A DNA stretch of 64,000 bases from Ahaetulla prasina (GCF_028640845.1 NC_080541.1:4212435-4276434); one strand, 5' to 3'; counted from the first letter of the stretch, positions 1 to 9,620 are shown. The notes: generated by a model not told the origin, from the letters alone. A program made the numbers and translations.

Positions 1-499
1 TATTTCTAGGTTGCTTCTCTCTTTGATTAATTTCCATCCATTGCTTCTTGTTCCGCCTTCAGGTGCTTTGGAGAATTGGTTGACCCCTTCTTTATGGCAA
101 CCCCTGAGATATTGGAAGGCTGTTAGTATGTCACCCTTAGTCAGTGGTGGGATTCAAGTAATTCAGCAACTGGTTCTCTGCCCTAACGATTTCTTCCAAC
201 AACCTGTTTGCCAAACTGCTCAGAAAGTTAACAACCGGTTCTCCCGAAGTGGTGCGAACTGGCTGAATCCCACCACTGCCCTTAGTCCTTTTCACTAGAC
301 CAGGCATACTCAATTCCTGCAACTTTTCTTCATATATTTCAGCCTCCGGTCCCCTAATCATCTTAGTTGCTCTTCTCTGCACTCTTTCTAGAGTCTCCAC
401 TTCTTTTTCACATCCTGGTGACCAAAATGGGATGCAGTAGTCTAAGTGTGGCCTTACCAAGGCATTGTAAGGCAATATTAACACGTCACATGATCTTAA
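1..499 (-). mobile_element. CR1 LINE fragment, RT C-terminal part
   Basis: Minus-strand translation gives the C-terminal region of a CR1 reverse transcriptase, including the family-typical RVQRRATKMIRG stretch and an NALVRPHLDYCI peptide. The copy is decayed and is split by a hAT MITE at 142-278. It runs off the left edge of the window, so its 3' end is not seen. The same module recurs about fifteen times in the window, which makes the identification secure; none of the copies can encode a working enzyme. Confidence 0.85.
142..278. mobile_element. hAT-type MITE, 137 bp, 8-bp TSD
   Basis: The element starts CAGTGGTGGGATTCA and ends with the near-complement TGAATCCCACCACTG. It is flanked by a perfect 8-bp duplication CCCTTAGT at 134-141 and 279-286. 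An 8-bp TSD and CAG...CTG-like termini are the hAT superfamily signature. It has no coding capacity and sits inside a minus-strand CR1. Related copies lie at 28847-28983 and 25865-26748. Confidence 0.88.
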
Positions 500-562
500 A
501 AATGAACTACAATAATAATAAAACAAATCTGCCTATTTTAACAGACTAACAGATTGACAGAT

Positions 563-1172
563 TAACAGAGTTGGAAGGGACCTAGTCCAACCCCCTTCTC
601 AGGCAGGAGACCCTACACCATTTCTGACAAATGGGAGTCCAATCTCTTCTTGAAAGTCTCAAGAAGCTTCCACAATTTCCGAAGGCAACTTCTGGTCCAT
701 TGGTTGATTGTTCTTACTGTCAGAAAAGTTATCCTTATTTCCAGGTTGAATCTCTTCTTGTTCAGTTTCCATCCATTGTTATTTGTCTGGCCTTCAGGTG
801 CCTTGGAGAATAGCTTGACCCCTTCCTCTCTGTGGCAGCCCCTCAAATATTGGACTACTGCTATCCTGTCTCCCCTGGTCCTTCTCTTCACTAGACTAGC
901 CATGCCCAGTTTCTGTAACCGTTCATCGTATGTTTTAGCCTCCAGTCCCCTAATCATCTTGGTTGTTCTTCTCTACACTTTTTCTAGAGTCTCAACATCT
1001 TTTTTATACTGTGGAGACCAAAACTAGACTCATGAAGTCTAGGTGTGGTCTTACTCGGGCTTTATAGAGTGGTATTAGTCCCTCCCTTGATCTTGATTGT
1101 ATCCCTCTGTTAATGCAATTTAGGATTGCATTGGCTTTTTTGGCTGCCGCTGTACACTGCTGACTCATTTTT
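563..1172 (-). mobile_element. CR1 LINE 3' fragment
   Basis: The CR1 3' terminus (ACAGAGTTGGAAGGGACC on the plus strand) starts near 563 and the fragment reads leftward-oriented RT C-terminus up to about 1172. Conserved peptides on the minus strand include KRRTRGDRIAVVQYLRG and LFSKAPEGQT. The frame is broken and the 5' part is missing, as usual for 5'-truncated target-primed insertions. Confidence 0.85.
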
Positions 1173-1189
1173 TTTGATATTCCCTTGTG

Positions 1190-1850
1190 TATTTATTACT
1201 GCCCAAGGAGCTGCTGATCCAGTTCTACAGAGGAATTATTGAGTCTGTCATTTGCACCTCTAGAACTGTCTGGTTCGGTTCTGCAACCCAACAAGAAAGA
1301 CACAGACTTCAGAGGATCATTAGAACTGCAGAAAAAATAATTGCTACCAACTTGCCTTCCATTGAGGACCTGTATACTACACGAATCAAGAAGAGGGCCG
1401 TGAAAATATTTGCAGACCCCTCGCATCCTGGACATAAACTGGTTCAACTCCTACCCTCAAAACGACGCTATAGAGCACTGCACACCAGAACAACTAGACA
1501 CAAGAACAGTTTTTTCCCGAATGCCATCACTCTGCTAACAAATAATTCCCTCAACACTGTCAAACTATTTACTAAATCTGCACTACTATTACTCTTCTCA
1601 TCATTCCCATCACCCATCTCCTTTCACTTATTACTGTAACTTTGCTGCTTGTATCCTTATGATTTATATTGATATTCATTGTTTCCTGATTGCTTATTTG
1701 TACTCTATGACTATCACTAAGTGTTGTACCTTAGAATTCTTGACAAATGTATCTTTTCTTTTATATACACTGAGAGCATGTGCACCAAGACAAATTCCTT
1801 GTGTGTCCAATCACACTTGGCCAATAAAGAATTCTATTTATTGTCTAAAT
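1190..1850 (+). mobile_element. AATAG-tailed L2/CR1-group LINE, 3' end
   Basis: The plus strand encodes the C-terminal part of an L2/CR1-group RT (FYRGIIESVICTSRTVWFGS, then RLQRIIRTAEKIIATNLPS and the HPGHKLVQLLPSKRRYRAL region). The frame stays open for about 120 codons. A 3' UTR of ~250 bp follows and ends at GGCCAATAAAGAATTC. In other copies in this window this end is followed by a long TTCTA tract; here the tail is only a few bases. This is the family known in colubroid snakes to seed AATAG microsatellites (Snake1-type; name by recognition). Confidence 0.82.
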
Positions 1851-1959
1851 AGACTGTAGGAATTGTGGTGCTCAATGAACTTGCTTTTTCCAATAAAGGA
1901 GAATATTTGTAGCTCAGGGTTGAAATGAGGGGTCATTTATGTTCTCTGTGCTTTGCTGA

Positions 1960-2043
1960 TGGAGATGTTTCATGACCCAGCTGGGTCATGAAACCGGGTA
2001 ATAACACCAGTGCTATAAGGGAGTGGGGTTTGCAGGGAGGAGG
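1960..2043 (-). repeat. Penelope-like end fragment with 28-bp perfect palindrome
   Basis: The segment resembles the ends seen in the minisatellites at 4462 and 31965 (ATGTTTCATGACCC...AGTGCTA..AGGGAGTG). Positions 1967-1994 form an exact 28-bp palindrome centred on AGCT. It abuts the LINE-tail array directly. Assignment to the Penelope-like group is inference from the shared sequence. Confidence 0.4.
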
Positions 2044-3236
2044 CCAATAAAGAATTCTATTCTATTCTATTCTATTCTATTCTATTCTATTCTATTCTAT
2101 TCTAATTCTTTTATGTACACTGAGAGCCTATGCACCAAGACAAACTCCTTGTGTGTCCAATCACACTTGGCCAATAAAGAATTCTACTCTATTCTATTCT
2201 ATTCTATTCTATTCTATTCTATTCTATTCTATTCTATTCTATTCTATTCTATTCTATTCTATTCTATTCTATTCTATTCTATTCTAATTTCTTTTATGTA
2301 CACTGGGAGCATATGCACCAAGACAAATTCCTTGTGTGTCCAATCACACTTGGCCAATAAAAAATTCTATTCTATTCTATTCTATTCTATTCTATTCTAT
2401 TCTTTTCTATTTCTTTTATGTACACTGAGAGCGTATGCACCAAGACAAATTCCTTGTGTGTCCAATCACACTCGGCCAATAAAGAATTCTATTCTATTCT
2501 ATTCTATTCTATTCTATTCTATTCTATTCTATTCTATTCTATTCTATTCTATTCTTTTCTATTTCTTTTATGTACACTGAGAGCGTATGCACCAAGACAA
2601 ATTCCTTGTGTGTCCAATCACACTCGGCCAATAAAGAGTTCTATTCTATTCTATTCTATTCTATTCTATTCTATTCTATTCTATTCTATTCTATTCTATT
2701 CTATTCTATTCTATTCTTTCTATTTCTTTTATGTACACTGAGAGCGTATGCACCAAGACAAATTCCTTGTGTGTCCAATCACACTTGGCCAATAAAAAAT
2801 TCTATTCTATTCTATTCTATTCTATTCTATTCTATTCTATTCTATTCTATTCTATTCTATTCTATTCTATTCTATTCTATTCTATTCTATTCTATTCTAT
2901 TCTATTCTATTTCTTTTATGTACACTGAGAGCGTATGCACCAAGACAAATTCCTTGTGTGTCCAATCACACTTGGCCAATAAAAAATTCTATTCTATTCT
3001 ATTCTATTCTATTCTATTCTATTCTATTCTATTCTATTCTATTCTATTCTATTCTATTCTATTTCTTTTATGTACACTGAGAGTGTATGCACCAAGACAA
3101 ATTCCTTGTGTGTCCAATCACACTCGGCCAATAAAGAATTCTATTCTATTCTATTCTATTTTATTCTATTCTATTCTATTCTATTCTATTCTATTCTATT
3201 CTATTCTATTCTATTCTATTCTATTCATTCTATTCC
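2044..3236 (+). repeat. Compound array: LINE 3' tails alternating with (ATTCT)n
   Basis: Seven copies of the last ~80 bp of the AATAG-tailed LINE alternate with runs of ATTCT of 45-115 bp. The internal ATG of TATGTACACTGAG falls at 2113, 2296, 2418, 2570, 2731, 2918 and 3070. Each tail copy starts at nearly the same point (TTCTTTTATGTAC) and ends GGCCAATAAA. Copies differ by a few substitutions (GAGAGCGTATGC or GGGAGCATATGC; CACTTGG or CACTCGG). Long frames across the array come from the pentamer being open and are not genes. Confidence 0.92.
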
Positions 3237-3674
3237 TGTCCCTCCAGTGCTTTAAAATTCCAGCTGGATGGCAGCAAATAACTCTCTTTATCTGACCTCA
3301 GAGAGTTATCGTGTAAAAGCTGGTTAGTATGTGGACAAGAGGCTATTGGAAAATCCAGGCCTGAGGGATAAACTGGGAAAGGAAAAGAAAAAGAACACAT
3401 TTGAAAGAAGCCAGTGACAAACCACTTAGACCCTGTGGCTGAGAATATTATGCGGAGATGTCCAGGCAATTACCCAGATGCAAAAGGCAACTTTAATCAT
3501 TTTAATTAGGCAGTGCTGAAATGCATCTTTAAGAAAGTCCAAAGTCATTTAGGGTGCTGGCTGGTGCACAAATTGAAAGAATAAATAAATGAATTGCATT
3601 GAATGTGGGACGCTGCAAGAAATGCGGAAAAGAGAAGAGATGCAGAATCCAAATATTTTGCAGAACGCAGCATG
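3237..3674. other. Unassigned stretch
   Basis: About 440 bp of ordinary-composition DNA between the pentamer array and a CR1 tail. I see no splice-framed exon, RNA gene or recognisable repeat. Confidence 0.5.
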
Positions 3675-4275
3675 ACAGAGTTGGAAGGGACCTTGGAGGT
3701 CTTCTAGTCCAACCCACTGCTCAATCGGGAGACCCTATATCAGCGGTTCTCAACCTGTGGGTCACGACTCCATTGGGGGTCGAATGACGATTTGCCAGGG
3801 GTCGCCTAAGACCATCGGAAATATGGGAAGTATACTTGCGAGTCGAAGAATCGCGCTCCAATGGTTGACTCCACAAGCCAGCTGCAGGCTCTTCAAATCG
3901 CTAGCCGAATTCGGCTTCAGGCGCGATGAATTAAAAAAGAGAGAAATCTTTGCTCTGTTGTCTCCCTCTCAAGCCAGCTGCAATCGCTCCCAATCGCTAG
4001 CCTAATCTGGCTTCAGGTGCGAAAAACTTAATAGGGGAGGAGTCTCCGCTTTAATGCCTCCGTCCTCAAGGCAATCGCAAGCAGTTCAGATCGCTAGCCA
4101 ATGCGGCTTCAAGTGCGATAAATTCAAAACGAAAATAATTTTACGGTTGGGATCGCCGCATCATAGGGAATTGTATTAAAGGGGTCGCCACATTCTGGGG
4201 AATTGTATTAAAGGGGTCGCAGCACTATAAAGGTTGAGAACCACTGCCCTATATCATTCCAGACAAGTGACAATC
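3675..4275 (-). mobile_element. CR1 3' tail fragment split by MITE
   Basis: The CR1 terminus GTTGGAAGGGACCTTGGAGG begins near 3677 and continues as GACCCTATAT, then resumes after the hAT element at 4255. Only ~90 bp of CR1 is present in total, so it is either a very short 5'-truncated insertion or the CR1-derived tail of a SINE. Confidence 0.7.
3741..4246 (+). mobile_element. SPIN-like hAT MITE, 506 bp, 8-bp TSD
   Basis: The termini CAGCGGTTCTCAACCTGTGG and AAGGTTGAGAACCACTG are inverted repeats, and the sequence next to them (GGGGTCGCCTAAGACCATCG, ATTAAAGGGGTCGC) is that of the SPIN hAT group. A perfect 8-bp TSD CCCTATAT lies at 3733-3740 and 4247-4254. The interior differs from the classical short SPIN element: it carries internally repeated blocks built on GCTTCAGGCGCGATGAATTA and GCCAGCTGCA. 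No transposase is encoded. Two relatives lie at 16415 and 63277. Confidence 0.88.
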
Positions 4276-4372
4276 CAGGATTGTAAGGATTCCAAACTAG
4301 TTACGTGTTTGACCCTACCTTCAGGCGCCACCTGGTCATCTCCTACAGGTTGTTTTTTTTTTTAATGGTTTT

Positions 4373-4457
4373 ATCATGTGATGGAATGTAAGTTGCCTGG
4401 AGTCACCTACATATGAGTAGGCAACTATGTAATTTGGTTTAATCAATAAATAAATGA
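4373..4457 (+). mobile_element. LINE-type 3' tail, short
   Basis: GTAAGTTGCCTGGAGTCACC followed by AGTAGGCAACTATGTAATTT and an AATAAATAAAT end resembles a 3' hairpin-plus-tail of an L2/CR1-group element. Too short to classify further. Confidence 0.4.
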
Positions 4458-4659
4458 TAACTTGACTGAGAGGTACTTGGTGATCTCTGAGCTTGGTCAT
4501 TTTCTTGCGGATATTTCATTATCCAAACTAGGTAACAACATCAGTGCTAGATGGGAGTGTGGTCTGTGGAGAGGAGGAGGCGGAAGAAGAAGAAGAGGGG
4601 GAGGAGGAAGAGGAGGAGGAGGACTGTGGGGGTCCTTGATGCTTTCTGAGCTTGGTTGA

Positions 4660-4713
4660 TTTTTTGCTGACATTTCATTACCCAAACTAGGTAACATCAT
4701 CAGTGCTAGAAGG
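4660..4713 (-). ncRNA. Candidate hammerhead ribozyme core (best copy)
   Basis: On the minus strand CTGATGA (plus 4697-4703) is followed by a 20-nt hairpin in which GTTACC can pair with GGTAAT (last pair G.U), then GAAA (plus 4673-4676) and TGTC. Flanks can form a short stem I (CTAGCA with AGC/TGC downstream). Conserved core residues C3 to A9 and G12-A14 are all present. Oddities: one extra U between A9 and stem II, and an almost loopless stem III, as in minimal Penelope-type hammerheads. Sequence-level inference only; activity is unknown. Confidence 0.5.
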
Positions 4714-4849
4714 GAGTGAGGTTTCTGGAGAGGAAGAGGAGGAAGAGGAGGAAGAAAAGGAGGAGGAGGAAGAGGAGGAGGAGAACTGTGGGGTCCTTGA
4801 TGCTTTCTGAGTATGGTTGTTTTCTTGCTGACCTTTCATTACCCAACTA

Positions 4850-5118
4850 CCTTGTTTCCCCGAAAATAAGACATCACCTGATAATAAACCCAATTGGGCT
4901 TTTGAGCGCATGCACTAAAATAAGCCTCCCCCTGAAAATAAGCCCTCCCCAAAAATATTTAAACACAGAGCTGAAAATCGGGTAAGAGGGCAAGAGGAGC
5001 CCCATCTTGCTCCATGCGCCCCAAAATAATAAGACCTCCCTGAAAATAAGGCCGAGTACTGATTTCAGGGTTCAAAAAAAAAAATATAAGACAGGGTCTT
5101 ATTTTGGGGGAAACACGG
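4850..5118. mobile_element. Tc1/mariner-like MITE, 269 bp, TA target
   Basis: Inverted termini CCTTGTTTCCCCGAAAATAA and TTATTTTGGGGGAAACACGG are flanked by TA at 4848-4849 and 5119-5120. Removing it restores the surrounding minisatellite unit (CCCAACTA + GATAACATCATC), which confirms the boundaries. It has no coding capacity. A shorter relative lies at 61116-61252. Confidence 0.85.
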
Positions 5119-5419
5119 TAGATAACATCATCAGTGCTAGGTGGTAGTGGGATTTGTGGATAGGAGGAGGAGCACTTTGGGGTCCTTGGTGCTTTCTGAG
5201 CTTGGTGGTTTTCTTGAGACATTTCATTATCCAGCTATATAACATCATCAATGCTTAGGTAACAAAACATCTGCAAGAAAACCACTAACCTCAGAGAGCG
5301 CCAAGGCCCCCTGATTTCAGTCCTGAGCTCCAGATATTCTTCTTGAAATGATAAATTAGACCTTTTAAAATTGAAGAACGGTTGCAGGAACTGGGTATGT
5401 CTAGTTTAATAAACAGCCA

Positions 5420-5818
5420 CAAACAGCCTCCCACCAACCTGTGCGCTCCCACAGGGAGGGTCTCCTTGGGGTGCCGTCGGTGAAACAATGTCGACTGGCG
5501 ACCCCCAGGGGGAGGGCCTTCTCTGTGGGGGCTCCTGCCCTCTGGAACAAGCTGCCTCCGGGGCTTCGCCAACTCCCCGACCTTCGGACCTTCTGCCGTG
5601 AGCTGAAGACTCTTTTATTCCATCGAGCTGGGCTAGCCTGATTAAGTGATTTTAAATGGGGTTTTAGATTTTTGGATTATTTAGCTTTTTAATATTTTTG
5701 GCCACTATTTATATAAATTTTTAGTCTGTTTTTAATGTGTATTTATTGTATCTTTTAAACTGGCTGTTAACTGCCCTGAGTCCTTCAGGAGAAGGGCGGT
5801 ATACAAATGCAATAAATA
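5420..5818 (+). mobile_element. LINE-B (L2-like) 3' end
   Basis: The segment encodes the last ~60 codons of the LINE-B ORF2 (GRAFSVGAPALWNKLPPGLR, then LPDLRTFCRELKTLLFH), a 3' UTR and the family 3' hairpin CTGCCCTGAGTCCTTCAGGA / GAAGGGCGGTATA. It ends in AATAAATAAATAG at a tail-to-tail junction with an oppositely oriented AATAG-tailed LINE. A short CR1 snippet (GGTTGCAGGAACTGGGTATG) precedes it near 5380. Confidence 0.85.
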
Positions 5819-6375
5819 AATAGAATAGAATAGAATAGAATTTTATTGGCCAAGTGTGATTGGACACACAAGGAATTTGTCTTGGTGCATATGCTCTCAG
5901 TGTACATAAAAGAAAAGATATGTTCATCAAGGTACAACATTTACAACACAATTGATGGTCATTATATCAATATAAATCATAAGGATTGCCAGCAACAAGT
6001 TATAGTCATACAGTCATAAGTGGAAAGAGATTGGTGATGGGAACTATGAAACGATTAATAGTAGTGCAGATTCAGTAAATAGTCTGACAGTGTTGAGGGA
6101 ATTATTTGTTTAGCAGAGTGATGGCCTTGGAAAAACTGTTCTTGTGTCTAGTTGTTCTGGTGTGCAGTGCTCTATAGCGTCGTTTTGAGGGTAGGAGTTG
6201 AAACAGTTTATGTCCAGGATGTGAGGGATCTGCAAATATTTTCACGGCCCTCTTCTTGATTCGTGTAGTATACAGGTCCTCAATGGAAGGCAGGTTGGTA
6301 GCAATTATTTTTTCTGCAGTTCTAATTATCCTCTGAAGTCTGTGTCTTTCTTGTTGGGTTGCAGAACCGAACCAG
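5818..6375 (-). mobile_element. AATAG-tailed LINE 3' end, minus
   Basis: The tail AATAGAATAGAATAG at 5818-5840 is followed by TTTTATTGGCCAAGTGTGAT and the reverse of the family 3' UTR. Beyond about 6115 the minus strand encodes a decayed RT C-terminus. The copy is 5'-truncated at GAACCGAACCAGATAAATAA. Confidence 0.85.
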
Positions 6376-6394
6376 ATAAATAAATAAATAAAAT

Positions 6395-6755
6395 AAATAA
6401 ATAATAAAAAGAAGGACTAGGGGAGACATGATAGCAGTGTTCCAATATCTCAGGGGTTGCCACAAAGAAGAGGGAGTCAAGCTATTCTCCAAAGCACCTG
6501 AGGGTAGAACAAGAAGCAATGGGTGGAAACTGATCAAGGAGAGAAGCAACTTAGAACTAAGGAGAAATTTCCTGACAGTTAGAACAATTAATAAGTAGAA
6601 CGACTTGCCTGCAGAAGTTGTGAATGCTCCAACACTGGAAATTTTTAAGAAAACGTTGGATAACCATCTGACTGAGATGGTGTAGGGTTTCCTGCCTGGG
6701 CAGGGGGTTGGACTAGAAGACCTCCAAGGTCCCTTCCAACTCTGTTGTTATATTA
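6395..6755 (+). mobile_element. CR1 LINE 3' end
   Basis: The plus strand carries AGGACTAGGGGAGACATGAT, the LFSKAPEGRTRSNGW-type coding stretch, and the CR1 3' terminus GGACTAGAAGACCTCCAAGG ending in TTGTTATATTATATTAT. It is a 5'-truncated, non-functional copy. Confidence 0.85.
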
Positions 6756-7235
6756 TATTATAAATCCATCTGTAAGGTTTGATGCCCCTAATGATCCTTT
6801 TGCAGTGAAGCATTTCCACTCTAGCATCGCACAAGCTTGAGCTCTGAGGCTGGACCAGCAACGGGGTGGTATGTTTTGTTTTAGATTTTCTGCTCTGCTC
6901 CCTGATGTGCCGCTACTCTTTCTTTACTTCATTCATGCTATTGATTTATGTCTCCAATTCTGCCGGTTCTGTGAAATTTCTGTCTTATATTTCTCCTTGG
7001 CTCTTGGCTCTGAAGGCTACACCTGTCTCTCTCTCTCTCTCTCTGAGTAAGATCTTCTTCACAATTTCTTCCCGAATGTTTAACAGGGGAAACGAATGGA
7101 AGTGATATCTATGAGAAAGAAATGATTCCCAAAGATTGAGTCATCAAGGACGGGGGCAAGTGAAGAGAGAGAAGGAAAATACCTTCTGCTACAGAGGGTG
7201 CTCAGTGGTTAAAGATGCCTCAATTTGAACCTTTA
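6756..7235. other. Unassigned stretch
   Basis: About 480 bp without a recognisable repeat except a short CT run near 7030. A 79-codon open frame at 6866-7105 has no family I know and no codon or splice support; I do not call it a gene. Confidence 0.4.
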
Positions 7236-7908
7236 GAATAGAATAGAATAGAATAGAATAGAATAGAATAGAATAGAATAGAATAGAATAGAATAGAATA
7301 GAATAGAATAGAATAGAATTTTTATTGGCCAAGTGTGATTGGACACACAAGGAATTTGTCTTGGTGCATATGCTCTCAGTGTACATAAAAGAAAAGATAC
7401 GTTCATCAAGGTACAACATTTACAACACAATTGATGATCAATATATCAATGTAAATCATAAGGATTGCCAGCAACAAGTTATAGTCATACAGTCATAAGT
7501 GGAAAGAGATTGGTGATGGGAACTATGAGAAGATTAATAGTAGTGCAGATTCAGTAAATAGTCTGACAGTGTTGAGGGAATTATTTGTTTAGCAGAGTGA
7601 TGGCCTTCGGGAAAAAACTGTTCTTGTGTCTAGTTGTTCTTTTGTGCAGTGCTCTATAGCGTCGTTTTGAGGGTAGGAGTTGAAACAGTTTATGTCCTGG
7701 ATGCGAGGGATCTGCAAATATTTTCACGGCCCTCTTCTTGATTCGTGCAGTATACAGGTCCTCAATGGAAGGCAAGTTGGTAGCAATTATTTTTTCTGCA
7801 GTTCTAATTATCCTCTGAAGTCTGTGTTTTTCTTGTTGGGTTGCAGAACCGAACCAGACAGTTATAGAGGTGCAAATGACAGACTCAATCATTCCTCTGT
7901 ACGATCCT
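7236..7908 (-). mobile_element. AATAG-tailed LINE 3' end with 80-bp pentamer tail
   Basis: (AATAG)n occupies 7236-7317 and is followed by the reversed 3' UTR and, at 7581-7915, a minus-strand open frame of 120 codons for the RT C-terminus (WFGSATQQEKHRLQRIIRTA, then HPGHKLFQLLPSKRRYRAL). It is one of the better preserved copies of this family here. The 5' truncation lies near CGATCCTTTGCTCC. Confidence 0.87.
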
Positions 7909-8021
7909 TTGCTCCATTCATTGACAAAGATATAGTTTACCAAAGGTCAAGTGGAATACAATAAAGCAAAGCCAGACTGAGATTCACATGCCAAATCCCT
8001 GAGTAAAATCTATTCCCGGTT

Positions 8022-8270
8022 TAAAGGTAAAGGTCAAGGTTCCCCTTGCACATACGTGCTAGTCGTTGCCGACTCTAGGGGACGGTGCGCATCTCTGTTT
8101 CAAAGCCGAAGAGCCAGCGCTGTCCGAACATCTCTGTGGTCATGTGGCCAGCATGACTCAACGCCAAAGGCGCATGGAATGCCATTACCTTCCCACCAAA
8201 GGTGGTCCCTATTTTTTCTACTTGCATTTTTACGTGCTTTCGAAACTGCTAGACAATTCCTATTGCTGGC
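8022..8270 (-). mobile_element. Sauria-type SINE, 3' part
   Basis: It begins with the family tail TAAAGGTAAAGGTCAAGGTT (reverse of ...AACCTTTACCTTTA), then GTGCTAGTCGTTGCCGACTC and the central domain CATGTGGCCAGCATGACT and CCACCAAAGGTGGTCCCTAT. It stops at TGCTAG, so the tRNA-like head is missing. The tail of this SINE family is known to match the Bov-B LINE 3' end; no Bov-B was recognised in this window. Confidence 0.8.
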
Positions 8271-8509
8271 TGCCCTATTGTCCAATCAACTTCCAAGTCT
8301 GAAACGGTCACTCTGAATATCGGCTGGTTTGCAGCTGCATTTTTCTCACAGCAAAGTGACCTTGATTTGTCGTCTCGGAGAGATAGCTTCACTTTTATTA
8401 CTTTCACTTTCCCCCTTTCAGCCACCTCCCCAGGGTTCACGGCAGTCTGGTACCGAGAACGATCGGAGAGCACAGGCTTGAGGTGGCGATCCTGACACAC
8501 TCATCTTGT

Positions 8510-9345
8510 CAACTGGAAAGCTGACAGTTTGGGTTCGAGACCCGAGCACTACGCAACGGGGTGAGTTCCCGTTACTTGCTCCAGCTCCTGCCCATCCAGC
8601 AGTTCGAAAGTATGTAAATACAAGTAGATAAATATTTTTTTTCAATTTATTTATTTATTTTATTTGTCACAACAGTATATATAAGCATAAGCATGAAATA
8701 ACTATATTAATTGGATATAACAGAGGGAAACAATAGGACAGGAACGGTAGGCATGCTTGTGCTCTTATGCACGCCCCTTATAGTCCTCTTAGGAATGGGG
8801 TGAGGTCAATGGTAGACAGTTTTTGGTTGAAGCTTTGGGGATTTGGGGAAGAGACCACAGAGTCAGGTAGTGTATTCCAAGTATTAACAACTCTGTTACT
8901 GAAGTCATATTTTCTGCAATCAAGATTGGAGCGGTTAACATTAAGTTTAAATCTATTGTGTGCTCGTGTATTGTTGCAATTGAAGCTGAAGTAGTCTTCA
9001 ACAGGAAGGACATTGTAGTGGATGATTCTATGAGCTAAAGTCAGGTCATGTCGAAGGCGGCGGAGTTCTAAGGTTTCTAAACCCAGGATTTCAAGTCTGG
9101 TGGCATAAGGTATTTTGTTGTATTCAAAGGAGTGGAGAACTATAAATAAATAAATATAAATATAAATAAGTAACACTTCGGTGGGAAGATAACAGCATTC
9201 CGTGTGCCTCAGTATATAGTCATGCTGGCCACATGACCACAGAAAATGTCTTTGGACAACTCTGGGTTCCTCAGCCAAGAAACGGAGGTGAGCATCGTGC
9301 CGTAGACCAGACACGATTTCAGCCGAAGGAAAATGAAGTGAGCCC
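8510..9345 (+). mobile_element. Diverged Sauria-type SINE split by a LINE
   Basis: The left part at 8510-8637 contains a box-B-like GGGTTCGAGACCCG and CAACGGGGTGAGTTCCCGTT. The right part resumes at about 9155 with AGTAACACTTCGGTGGGAAG, CATGCTGGCCACATGACCAC and AACGGAGGTGAGCATCG. The break falls in the consensus AAGTAGAAAAATAGG stretch. This copy is clearly older than the others in the window. Confidence 0.7.
8640..9150 (-). mobile_element. CR1-group LINE (Zenon-like) 3' end, nested in SINE
   Basis: The 3' end on the plus strand is TTTATTTGTCACAACAGTAT. The minus strand encodes the RT C-terminus (NKIPYATRLEILGLETLELR, RRLRHDLTLAHRIIHYNVLP, and the terminal DLTPFLRGL). It is 5'-truncated and inserted into the SINE; A/T-rich flanks (ATAAATA) make the TSD ambiguous. 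Relatives: 44441-45311 and 46925-47605. Confidence 0.8.
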
Positions 9346-9620
9346 TTTGCTTACAGCCCAAAATGAAGAACACAAAGGGCACCTATCAAATATTTATTCC
9401 GTTCATGTCAGAAATGCTCTTTAGACCTTTTGCTAGCTGAAGACGATACTCAGTGCAGGACATGATCTCTTTTAAAAATGCACCATGTTGTTGCGAAGGC
9501 ATTGTTGCTTAAAAGGGGATCAAACATTCATACATTATTCAGGTATTTTGTCTGTAGGAAGCTCAAATCTCTGTGTAACACTGGCTTTCTTTTTACAAAG
9601 CAATTGAAGGAGAAGGAGGA
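9341..9620. other. Unassigned stretch
   Basis: About 280 bp of unique-looking DNA; no feature supported. Confidence 0.4.

Larger units (their letters stand above)
4462..5290 (-). repeat. Minisatellite with hammerhead-like cores (Penelope-like ends)
   Basis: A ~150-200 bp unit is repeated four times on the plus strand: CTGAGCTTGGTNGTTTTCTT, GCAGACATTTCATTACCCAA, CTAGGTAACATCATCAGTGC, TAGAAGGGAGTG, then a purine run (GGA/GAA) and TGTGGGGTCCTTGATGCTTT. Read on the minus strand each unit contains CTGATGA, a hairpin arm pair GTTACC/GGTAAY and then GAAA, the arrangement of a hammerhead ribozyme core. A mariner-like MITE splits unit 3. After 5240 an inverted copy begins (GGTAACAAAACATCTGCAAG), so the array ends in a tail-to-tail joint. 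Confidence 0.75.

Noticed and set aside
2044..3236. CRISPR-like repeat/spacer pattern
   Set aside because: The spacers are a pentamer microsatellite and the repeats are a LINE 3' tail in eukaryotic DNA.
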